Source of the DNA: Clostridiales bacterium
GTDB lineage: Bacteria; Bacillota; Clostridia; Oscillospirales; Acutalibacteraceae
Length of the DNA: 7,726 nt
Direction: 5' to 3'
Assembly (NCBI GenBank): GCA_021200075.1
Contig: JAJQGZ010000020.1
Coordinates: 1-7,726, forward strand
Each line of letters begins with the position of its first letter. Within the stretch, counting starts at the first letter, position 1. The position numbers and the translations under genes were made by a program. The notes under the pieces are model-generated. The model was not told the origin of the DNA, did no database searches, and was given only the letters and a program-made list of their open reading frames with translations. This document shows positions 1 through 7,013 of this stretch, piece by piece.

Positions 1-27
1 CTCAAACTTTATTTTTTTCGATTTTCC

Positions 28-55
28 CTATTGACTTTTCATAGCTGGTCTCCTT
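28..55 (-). other. Orphan ribosome binding site and ATG of a possible downstream gene, with TAG at codon 5
   Basis: On the minus strand a perfect AAGGAG (50-55) is followed after 7 bases by ATG (40-42), 41 bases behind the LCP stop codon. This is the layout expected for the next gene of an operon. The reading is M-K-S-Q and then TAG (28-30). After the TAG the same frame stays open to the window edge and reads G-K-S-K-K-I-K-F-E, a plausible basic N-terminus. The other two frames close before the edge. Only nine codons are visible beyond the TAG, so the open frame is weak evidence. It may be a real gene broken by a base error, a pseudogene start, or chance. No product can be named. Confidence 0.3.
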
Positions 56-83
56 AAAATCGGAAAAGCCTGTCGGCAATTCC

Positions 84-1508
84 TCAGTCTGACTGTTTTG
101 TGTAGAATACATCGAGAACCGTCTTGAGCAGTTTATCCTCATCGGGATAAAATTCTGCGTAAACATAGCCCTCGGCATAATCCTCAAGTTGGTCGCTCGC
201 CTGCATTTCACCCTCAAGCGTGATTGTGTCAAATTCCGTAACACCCTTTGAGATGAGCAGGGTGGCGAGATATGTTGCGTTTGAAAGCGAAATATCCGTC
301 GAGCTGTAATCCGACGCTATATTGTAAAGGCTGCTGATTATGCTGAAATCCTGCATTACCGCCGGTACAAGCTGTGCGGTGAATGCCTTTATATACTGCA
401 CCTGACGCTCCGTTCTGTTAAGAGATGCGTCGATAGTGTCCAAATCTCTCGTTCTGACATACGCTTCTGTCAGGTCGCCCTCAAGGTGAATAGTATCGCC
501 CTTTTTAATTCCAAGGTCGTCAAAATCACGCAGTGAAGTGAGTGTTACGCCGCCTATTGCGTCGTTAATCGGTTCGATACCGTCAATGTCGAGTGCAAAG
601 TATTTGTTTATTGGGATATTATAAAGTATTCGGCTGATTGATGTCGTAACATTTTCCGCCGAAGTATCCGTTCCGTTTCCATAAGCGTAGCTAAGGCAGA
701 GCTGCATAGTTTCAGTTCTAAGGAAAATACCGCTTTCGGAATATAAATCAACATCAACCATAGTGTCACGGGGAACTGCAATTGCTGTAGCTTCACCCGT
801 ATTGGTATCTATTGTAAGAACAATATCGGCGTCCGCCTGACCGGCAGTACCTACGGTATCGTCTTCAAGCCCAAGCTCTCGCTTGTCAACGCCTATAAAC
901 GCTATTGCGACAATATCGTCGTTATATACATAGGTGTCGCCGTTATATTCAATGACTTCCTCGTAATCCGTCTCGGTGTTCACATTTTTTAAATCGCTCT
1001 CACCGCTCAGTTCCAAATAGAGGAAAATGAAAACAACCGCTAAAATCAATATCAAAATGATGATAAGAATGGAAAGCGCGATTTTAGATGCGGTTGACAT
1101 CTTTTTCTTTTCTTTCCCACCGTGTGATGAATGATAATGTGATGAGTGATGTTGTGATGATGAATGGTGGGAATGCGACGATGAATGAGAGGACGAGCTC
1201 GAATGATGATGACTTTCACCGGAAGACGAGTGGTCGGAATGTGACGAATGGCGCGAAGAAGAATCTCCGCTTCCGGAGGAATGGTGATGGTGGTGACTTA
1301 CCATTTCCTTTTTGTCAACGGTTTCCAGCTTCATTTCTTTATCGCCGTCATTATCGTTTGCCGTATCAAATAAATCACTGCCGGCGGTGAAAAAATTGTC
1401 GTCGCTTTCGGTCTCGGCAGGGGAGGCGGAAGTATTTTCGTCCGCATTATCGCCGAGTATTTCGTCGTCTATTAAATTATCTAAGTTTGGGTCAATTGGT
1501 TTTTTCAT
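84..1508 (-). CDS. LCP (LytR-CpsA-Psr) family cell-wall glycopolymer transferase with a His/Ser-rich cytoplasmic region
   Basis: LCP enzymes transfer undecaprenyl-linked glycopolymers (teichoic acids, capsule) to peptidoglycan at the outer face of the membrane. This 474-aa protein has an acidic N-terminus (1-68), a His/Ser-rich tract (about 72-130), a Lys cluster (132-136), one membrane helix (about 143-165) and then the extracellular LCP domain (about 200-375). The LCP core is visible in AFIGVDKR (203-210), DADIV (226-230), AVPRDT (244-249), and the late motif YVRTRD (350-355) with the LNRTERQ stretch (363-369), whose arginines bind the lipid pyrophosphate in known members. A further domain of about 100 residues follows. 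The start codon overlaps the sortase stop as ATGA, which fixes the start and suggests translational coupling. The family call is firm. Which polymer it transfers cannot be told, and the His/Ser tract has no assigned role. Confidence 0.93.
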   Translation of the reverse strand: MKKPIDPNLDNLIDDEILGDNADENTSASPAETESDDNFFTAGSDLFDTANDNDGDKEMKLETVDKKEMVSHHHHHSSGSGDSSSRHSSHSDHSSSGESHHHSSSSSHSSSHSHHSSSQHHSSHYHSSHGGKEKKKMSTASKIALSILIIILILILAVVFIFLYLELSGESDLKNVNTETDYEEVIEYNGDTYVYNDDIVAIAFIGVDKRELGLEDDTVGTAGQADADIVLTIDTNTGEATAIAVPRDTMVDVDLYSESGIFLRTETMQLCLSYAYGNGTDTSAENVTTSISRILYNIPINKYFALDIDGIEPINDAIGGVTLTSLRDFDDLGIKKGDTIHLEGDLTEAYVRTRDLDTIDASLNRTERQVQYIKAFTAQLVPAVMQDFSIISSLYNIASDYSSTDISLSNATYLATLLISKGVTEFDTITLEGEMQASDQLEDYAEGYVYAEFYPDEDKLLKTVLDVFYTKQSD

Positions 1509-2356
1509 TTTTTAACTAATACTCCGCATACTAAGTATCTGCTGCTTTTTTGGTTTGTAATGCAGGTGGACAGAATAACAATATTGCTGTCAGTTGTGAT
1601 TTGTGTATCAAGCTTGGTTCGTACATTTTTCATTGACGAGTCGGGATTTTGTATCATATCCAAAAAGTCTGTCAATACATCCTCATTGGAGAAATCAAAG
1701 GAATTTAATATGTGCCGATTATCATATTTAAATGCCGATACAACCTGATATGTCAACTTGCGAACCGGCGTATAAATATAAAAGTACGGGTGATTGTCAA
1801 AAAATTCTTCATCCTCAAAATAGTGTAGGGTGGTGAACATTGTGTCACTGTAGCCGTTATGGCCGTATACAACCGTAACAGGGTCGGTAAAGGCAGTGTT
1901 ATTTGCCGATTCCGTATAGACAGCTCCGCTTGCCGACCAGGATTTATCCTCCGCCTTGTGCTTCAGATAAAATTCGTCATCGCTCTTGCTTTGCACAATC
2001 GGATAATCAATATTTGTGTCGTCAACAATAAGCCACGCATAAATTTCGTTATTGCCCTCTTGGAGAGTGTCAAAATCAATCGGGTTTTCAACTGTGCTTT
2101 TCTCGGTAGTCGATTGTGTTGTTACAATATCTTCGTCAGGTGTCGAGCCGTTCCTATCACATAATTCGAGGGTAAGCATTATCCCGCCGAAAAGCAAAAG
2201 GAATACCAATATAAATATCAGTATCAGCTTTGCTGATTTTTTCTTTTTTTCAGGCTGTTCGGGGACTGCGCCGTCTGTGCTGTTCATATCGGTATTATTA
2301 ATATCGTTTGCTTCGTTTTCGATATTATCCCGATTATCGTTTTTATCATTACTCAT
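1505..2356 (-). CDS. srtB: Class B sortase (cysteine transpeptidase)
   Basis: Sortases cleave a C-terminal sorting motif in secreted proteins and join the protein to the cell wall. This 283-aa protein has a charged, Asn/Asp-rich cytoplasmic N-terminus (1-40), one membrane helix (about 43-65), a Ser/Thr linker and the catalytic domain (about 95-283). The triad is visible: His166 in VYGHN, Cys265 in LSTC and Arg273 in SSRYLVCGVLV. The NEIYAWL...IDYPIVQS block (103-123) and the TVVYGHN context are typical of class B rather than class A or C. A protein with an SPSTG sorting signal lies just upstream. The sortase B of Clostridioides difficile is known to use (S/N)PxTG, so the two probably form an enzyme-substrate pair, which is an inference. 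The ribosome binding site is modest (GGGAAAGG, about 10 bases ahead). The LCP gene follows with an ATGA overlap. Confidence 0.94.
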   Translation of the reverse strand: MSNDKNDNRDNIENEANDINNTDMNSTDGAVPEQPEKKKKSAKLILIFILVFLLLFGGIMLTLELCDRNGSTPDEDIVTTQSTTEKSTVENPIDFDTLQEGNNEIYAWLIVDDTNIDYPIVQSKSDDEFYLKHKAEDKSWSASGAVYTESANNTAFTDPVTVVYGHNGYSDTMFTTLHYFEDEEFFDNHPYFYIYTPVRKLTYQVVSAFKYDNRHILNSFDFSNEDVLTDFLDMIQNPDSSMKNVRTKLDTQITTDSNIVILSTCITNQKSSRYLVCGVLVKK

Positions 2357-2389
2357 TGTCTAGTGCCTTTCCCGTTATCAACAATTAAA

Positions 2390-2429
2390 CGTACAGTTCC
2401 GCTTTAGTCGGGCAGGGGGGAGTTGTACG
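2390..2429 (-). promoter_or_regulatory. Imperfect inverted repeat in the sortase 5' leader
   Basis: On the minus strand CGTACAACTCC and GGAACTGTACG can pair: 6 bp, a 2x2 internal mismatch, then 3 bp, around a C-rich loop of about 18 bases. It lies between the terminator of the upstream gene and the sortase start, 34 bases ahead of the ATG. It could be a protein-binding site or a leader hairpin. There is no T-run behind it, so it is not a terminator. I see no convincing sigma-A promoter for the sortase gene in this gap. Confidence 0.25.
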
Positions 2430-2450
2430 GTAGAAATATACCAATACACT

Positions 2451-2483
2451 AAAAATGGCCTGTTCACCATAGGCAAACAGGCC
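2451..2483 (-). terminator. Intrinsic terminator behind the sortase-substrate gene
   Basis: On the minus strand GGCCTGTT (2476-2483) and AACAGGCC (2457-2464) form a perfect 8-bp stem with an 11-base loop, directly followed by ATTTTTA (T-run at 2451-2456). It starts about 43 bases after the stop codon of the Thr-rich surface protein. It should end most transcripts from that promoter, so the sortase and LCP genes either have their own promoter or depend on read-through. Confidence 0.8.
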
Positions 2484-2525
2484 TTTCATTAATTAATACG
2501 CATTACTTCAACTGTAAACAGTTAA

Positions 2526-3176
2526 TTATTCAGCGTCTCTCTTCTTGGAAGCTGCAAGAACTGCAATACCTGCGCCTGCAACTGCAATAACCGAAGCAAT
2601 TACAACTGTTGAAAAACCTGTTGAAGGAGATGTTGAAGAAGTATTTTTCTTAACAGTAGTAGTTACGGTAGTCTCTTCTTCTTCCGATTCTTCGTCTTCG
2701 TCAGGTTCTGTAGTAGTCGTAGCTTTCTTTGTTGTTGTGGTTGTATCATAATCAACAAGAGCATTTACTACAACATTACCTGCGTTCCACTGAGCGATAG
2801 CGTTATCGGTAAGGAATGTAATTGTAAGAGAACCGTCTTCATTTTGAACAGTTATACAGTCTGTTCCGGAAACAAGTCCGAGAGAAGTGAGGTTATGCTC
2901 CCAACCGGTAAGAGTACCCTCGCCGGAATAAGTAAATGTAACCTCGTTAGGATTGGTTGTACTGATATTTTGAGAAATATCACTGCTGTTTTCGCCGTTA
3001 ACCGTTGTTGTAGCCATACCGTCTTTGAGGGTATCAACCTGTGTGGTTGTAGTTGTTGACGCAGCAGTTGAAGCCGTGGGGCTTACTACATTGTCCGCAG
3101 CCATTGCCGAGAAAGCGACTGCACACATCGACACTGCCATAATAGCTGAAACAAAGATAGAAACTAACTTTTTCAT
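2526..3176 (-). CDS. Small secreted Thr-rich protein with a C-terminal SPSTG cell-wall sorting signal
   Basis: This 216-aa protein has a signal peptide (MKKL, hydrophobic core to about residue 23, likely cleavage after AMA at 24-26). A Thr/Ser-rich linker follows (about 32-46), then a compact central region (about 50-142) with no recognised family. Next come a Thr-rich linker (144-175) with an acidic cluster (158-168) and a sorting signal: SPSTG at 183-187, a hydrophobic helix (about 190-209) and the tail KKRDAE. This is the layout of a sortase-anchored surface protein. The SPSTG motif matches the (S/N)PxTG preference known for clostridial sortase B, and a class B sortase is the next gene. 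An in-frame ATG exists 33 bases upstream (3207-3209), but the MKKL start gives a normal signal peptide and has GAGATG about 8 bases ahead. Adhesin or matrix roles are possible but not shown. An upstream promoter and a downstream terminator make it a separate transcription unit. Confidence 0.85.
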   Translation of the reverse strand: MKKLVSIFVSAIMAVSMCAVAFSAMAADNVVSPTASTAASTTTTTQVDTLKDGMATTTVNGENSSDISQNISTTNPNEVTFTYSGEGTLTGWEHNLTSLGLVSGTDCITVQNEDGSLTITFLTDNAIAQWNAGNVVVNALVDYDTTTTTKKATTTTEPDEDEESEEEETTVTTTVKKNTSSTSPSTGFSTVVIASVIAVAGAGIAVLAASKKRDAE

Positions 3177-3220
3177 AACCGAACATCTCAATTTATTTAA
3201 TGATTTCATAAACTAAATAA

Positions 3221-3249
3221 ATTATAACACCATTGTTTTGAAAAGTAAA
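3221..3249 (-). promoter_or_regulatory. Sigma-A type promoter of the sortase-substrate gene
   Basis: On the minus strand TATAAT (3221-3226) is a perfect -10 box with an extended TG one base ahead (TGTTATAAT). After a 17-base spacer the -35 is TTTACT (3244-3249, 4 of 6 matches to TTGACA). Long A and T runs lie just upstream (3251-3283) and could act as an UP element. The box sits about 45 bases ahead of the preferred start codon. Confidence 0.75.
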
Positions 3250-3250
3250 G

Positions 3251-3279
3251 CATTTTTTTGATTTTTTTCAAAAAAAATG
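3251..3279. repeat. A/T-run inverted repeat upstream of the surface-protein promoter
   Basis: CATTTTTTTGA (3251-3261) and TCAAAAAAAATG (3268-3279) are inverted copies that differ by one A, with a 6-base T loop. It lies directly behind the -35 box of the surface-protein gene and downstream of the ABC exporter operon. On either strand it could form an AU-rich hairpin or a bent-DNA/UP element. It lacks a GC-rich stem, so a terminator role is doubtful. The rest of the gap (3280-3415) is AT-rich, and I see no good GC-stem terminator for the exporter operon in it. Confidence 0.4.
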
Positions 3280-3415
3280 TTTACAAAAGATTAACAAAAT
3301 CCCGAACCGTGCCGAAACCCCTTTAAATAAAGGAATTTAGCACATATTTACCTCGAAAAAGCGAAAAAAATAATTTTAAATTTTTTTGCCTTTTTAAGAT
3401 TTTCGGCGGATTTTA

Positions 3416-5276
3416 TCAGCTCAGCTGTGCTTTTCCGGTGCAAAGCTCGTAGTACCTGCCCTTTTCTTCAAGCAGACTTTCGTGGTCGCCACGCTCGATT
3501 ATCTCTCCGTGTTCAAGCACCATAATGGCGTTTGAATTTCTTACCGTGGAAAGTCTGTGAGCTATTACAAATACCGTTCTGCCGATCATAAGCCTATCCA
3601 TACCGTGCTCGATATGCTCCTCGGTTCTGGTATCTACCGATGAGGTCGCCTCGTCGAGTATCATTACGGGCAGGTCTGCAACCGCCGCTCTTGCTATGGC
3701 GAGAAGCTATCTTTGACCCTGTGAAAGATTACCGCCGTCGCCGGTTATCACAGTATTGTAGCCGTCGGGAAGCCACCTGATAAACGAGTGGGCGGAAGCG
3801 AGTTTCGCCGCTTCTATACATTCCTCGTCGGTTGCATCAAGTCTGCCGTATCGGATATTGTCCATAACCGTGCCGGTAAACATATGAGTATCCTGCAAAA
3901 CTATCGCAAGGCTTCTTCTTAAATCGTCCTTTTTGATTCTCTTAATATCAATGGAATCATATGTTATCACGCCGTCCTGAATATCGTAAAAACGGTTGAT
4001 AAGATTTGTTATGGTGGTTTTGCCTGCGCCGGTAGTGTCTACAAATGCAATTTTCTGCCCGGGCTTTGCATAGAGGTCTATATTTTTAAACACCTGCTTT
4101 TCGGGGACATAGCTGAAGTTTACTTTGTCAAAAACAACATTTCCCTCAACAGGTATTTTCTTGTCGCCGTCAATCCAAAACCATTTTTTGCCGTCGTCGG
4201 AGCTTTCATCGCTGAGAGTTACCGTTCCGTCGTCAACCTCGCTGTCCATATCCATTATTTCAAATACACGCTCGGCGCCTGCAAGAGCGGAGAATATGGT
4301 GTTCATCTGGTTTGCGATTTGGTTAATCGGCTGTGTAAACTGCTTTGAATAGCTTAAAAATGTAAAGAATGTTCCTATGTCAATGCTTCCGCTGAGTGCG
4401 AGTATACCGCCTACAAGAGCGATTGACGAATAGCTGGCGTTGCTAATTCCGGTTGAACACGGGCCCATAATGCCGGAGAAGAAGTTTGCGTTGGTTGCGG
4501 CTTTGCGGAAGTTTTCGTTCGTCTCGCCGAATTCCTCAACCGCCTGTTCCTCGTGGTTGAAGACCTTTATTACCTTCATACCCTCTATTGATTCTTCGAT
4601 ATTTCCGTTCATCACGCCGAGGTTTTTCTGCTGGTCGCGGAAATATTTTCTCGATTTCTTGCTATGTTGGTAACTACGATGAGCATAACAACAAGGAATA
4701 TGCAGGCAATCAGGAACATTGTCGGGCTGAGATATATCATCATCGCAACGATTCCCACAAATGTGCAGGCGGAGGATACGAGCTGTACCATCGACTATTC
4801 AAGCATCATCTGAACATTGTCTACATCATTTGTAAAGCGGCTCATTATTTCTCCGTGTGTTTTGGAATCGAAGTATCTCAGCGGAAGCGTTTGCATACGG
4901 TCAAACAAATCTTTCCTTATAAGATTCGTCGTTTTATATGCGAGCTTTACCATTATCCTGCTTTGCGCAAATGTGAATATTGCCGCACCGATATATAATA
5001 ATGAAAGCAGCACAAGATTTTTAACTAGCGTTTTTTATTCCCGTGTCGAAGAAATTGCCGGCTTCTATTGCGGCGGCGACATTATTCAGTATCGGCTTAA
5101 GGCAGTATGATGCGCCGATTGAACAAGCTGTGCTTGCCAATAGCATAATAAGCACAACTATCAAAAACAGCTTGTTACTGCCCATATATTCAAGTATTCT
5201 TAAAAAATGTTTTCTTTGCGTTTTTGGGCTTTTTATAATCATTGCCCTTTCCGCGCGGAGGTCCCATCGGAGGCAT
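3416..5276 (-). pseudogene. Heterodimeric ABC multidrug exporter, catalytic-site subunit (LmrD / TM288 type), interrupted
   Basis: Half-transporter with six membrane helices (about 35-330) and an ATPase domain (about 375-619). With repairs it is 619 aa, normal for the family. The start is the ATG at 5274-5276, which overlaps the previous stop as TAATG behind AAGGGGG. The N-terminus MPPMGPPRGKGN is typical of this subunit. Visible motifs are LSQGQ (517-521, the variant signature of TM288-like subunits), Walker B MILDE with catalytic Glu542, and switch His573. Lesions: an extra A in A6 at 5202-5207, an extra T in T6 at 5031-5036, TAG at 4795-4797, a missing base near 4655-4664 and TAG at 3707-3709. 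Both TAGs sit where Gln is expected. Walker A reads DTTGAGKTT (413-421), with Asp in place of the first Gly. As given it cannot make a full protein. Whether this is true decay or poor sequence is open. Confidence 0.92.
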
Positions 5277-5293
5277 TATTCAAGCACCCCCTT
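5274..5293 (-). promoter_or_regulatory. Ribosome binding site and TAATG junction that decide the second ABC gene start
   Basis: On the minus strand AAGGGGG (5287-5293) lies 10 bases before ATG (5274-5276). That ATG shares its A with the TAA stop of the first ABC gene. The frame from this ATG is the one that joins, after removal of one base from the A6 run at 5202-5207, to the conserved membrane domain. The later ATG at 5240-5242 is in a shifted frame and has no comparable ribosome binding site. It is an artefact of the frameshift. Confidence 0.75.
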
Positions 5294-7007
5294 CTGCTGT
5301 GTGCTGTAAATTTTACGGTAAATTTCGTTTGAAGCAATTAACTCATCGTGATTTCCTATACCCCTGATTTCTCCGTCGTCGATAACGAGTATCTTGTCTG
5401 CGTCCTTGACGGAGGAAATTCTTTGAGCGATTATAAATACCGTCGAGTCAGAAAGCTCATTGTAAAAGCTTTCCCTTATTTTTGCTTCCGTTGCGGTATC
5501 GACGGCGCTTGTAGAGTCGTCGAGTATCAGTATTTTCGGCTGTTTAATCATAGCTCTGGCAATGCAAAGTCTCTGCTTTTGACCGCCGGAAAGATTAAGT
5601 CCACCCTGCGCAAGGTCGGTCTGGTAGCCGTCGGGCTGCCGTCTGATAAAATCATCAGCCTGTGCCGATTTGCACGCTTTTACTATTTCTTCCTCGGTTG
5701 CGTCCTTTTTACCCCCAGCGGATATTTTCTTCAATAGTTCCGCTGAAAAAGACATTCTTCTGCAATACCACGCCGATAATGTCTCTGAGCGATGCAAGGT
5801 CGTAGTCCTTTACATTCACTCCGTCTATCAAAACCTCTCCCTGCGTGGCGTCGTAAAGACGGGAGATAAGATTTACAAGGCTTGATTTGCCGCATCCGGT
5901 TCCGCCGACTATTCCTATTATCTCGCCCGGCTCGGTGGTGAAAGAAATATTATCGAGTATATTGTCACCGTTTGAATCCGTATCGTATTTAAAGGAGACA
6001 TCCTTAAATTCAACCTTTTCTTTAACGCTGTCCTTTGCGGGAATATACGGATTTTCAGGATTTACTATATCAATTTCGGTGTCAAGCACTTCAACGATAC
6101 GGTCGCCGCAGGCTTTGCCTCTTGCTACCTGAAGAAGTACCATTGAAATCATCATAAGCTGCATAAGTATCTGCATTATATATGATGCAAATACGGAAAT
6201 TTCGCCCACCTGCATACCTGTTTCGGAATAATTTGCGGCGTCTATCGAGCCTTTGTAATAAACGAATACAATAACTATATTGAAAAGCAGCATCATTATT
6301 GGCATTACGGTTACAATAAGACCCGACGCCTTTGCACCCTGTGCGGCAAGCTCGTCGGATGTTTTATGGAATTTTTCTTTTTTGTGATCCTCTCTTACAA
6401 ATGCCTTTACCACCCTTATGCCGATAAGGTTTTCCTGTACAACTCTGTTTACATTGTCAACCTTTTTCTGCATTTTTGGAACATAGAAAATCCGAATTTC
6501 ATAACAACCGCTATAAGGATAACGATTATAGGCAGAAGCACTATCAACATCAGTGACATTCGAGACAATCAGCAGTGCCGGCCCTCTTACAAGAATACGA
6601 AGCGACATCATCACAACATTTTGCAGCATTGTAATATCGTTTGTCATTTTTGTTGTAAGAGATGCGGTTGAGAATTTGTCGATATTTCTAAACGAAAATG
6701 CGCTTATCTTTTTATACACATCACTTCTAAGTCTGAAAACAAACCTTTGGCTTATCTCAGCGGATGTTTTCATTGTTGCAAGTCCTCCGCAAAGTCCGAC
6801 GGCGGCGAGCAAAAACATCATTATGCCGGTTTTGATAACCAAAGTTCTTGTTTCTTCAGGTGTGGTTGTGTTGCTTACGCTTTCATAAATATTATTTGCA
6901 AGCGACGGCGTTGCAAGCTCACATACGGCTTCTATAATCATACCCATAGCGCTTACGAGTGCAAGCAACCACAGCCCGTTCATATATTTTGCCAATTTTT
7001 TTATCAT
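5276..7007 (-). CDS. Heterodimeric ABC multidrug exporter, degenerate-site subunit (LmrC / TM287 type), frameshifted
   Basis: Half-transporter with a membrane domain (about 1-310) and an ATPase domain (about 330-576). The repaired length of 576 aa is normal. Motifs are Walker A GGTGCGKSS (368-376), Q-loop Gln416, signature LSGGQ (472-476), Walker B ILILDD (492-497) and switch Gln528 in IAQR. Asp497 replaces the catalytic Glu and Gln528 replaces the switch His. In TM287/TM288, LmrCD and BmrCD this pattern marks the subunit that forms the inactive ATP site, so it fits the partner downstream. Start: ATG at 7005-7007 with GGGAG 9 bases ahead, just after the MarR stop. An ATG at 7012-7014 overlapping that stop is possible only with another indel. 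Lesions: an extra base at about 6559-6560 and a missing one in T5 at 6473-6477, which scramble residues 150-177, and an extra C in C5 at 5712-5716, which splits the ATPase domain at residue 432. Substrate unknown. Confidence 0.93.
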
Positions 7008-7013
7008 TAAACA

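Noticed and set aside
1..61. CGATTTT / AAAATCG inverted repeat as a terminator behind the LCP gene
   Set aside because: The stem is 7 AT-rich base pairs with a loop of about 29 bases that contains a good ribosome binding site and start codon.
1279..1296. Run of five His followed by SSGSG, like an expression-vector His tag
   Set aside because: It continues into a long natural His/Ser tract with varied codons in the middle of an LCP gene, and no vector sequence is nearby.
1088..1515. Plus-strand open frames opposite the LCP N-terminus
   Set aside because: They lie antisense to the low-complexity His/Ser and acidic regions, have no ribosome binding site and no recognisable protein.
2545..2751. 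Plus-strand open frame rich in Val and Ser opposite the Thr linker
   Set aside because: It is the reverse-strand shadow of Thr codons in the surface protein gene.
3284..3415. Terminator for the ABC exporter operon
   Set aside because: Only A/T-rich or 5-bp stems (CCTTTATTTAAAGG near 3320-3333) are present, without a proper GC stem and T-run in the right order.
4588..4998. 136-codon plus-strand open frame opposite the second ABC gene
   Set aside because: It overlaps the damaged but clearly recognisable membrane domain on the minus strand and shows no family features.
5021..5242. Separate small membrane protein starting at 5242
   Set aside because: It is the N-terminal part of the second ABC subunit in a frame shifted by indels. 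The real start is the TAATG at 5276.
3416..5276. Programmed frameshifting or phase variation as the cause of the breaks
   Set aside because: The breaks are many, lie in short runs of five or six bases, and need both +1 and -1 repairs plus two TAG read-throughs. A regulated mechanism would need fewer, specific sites.
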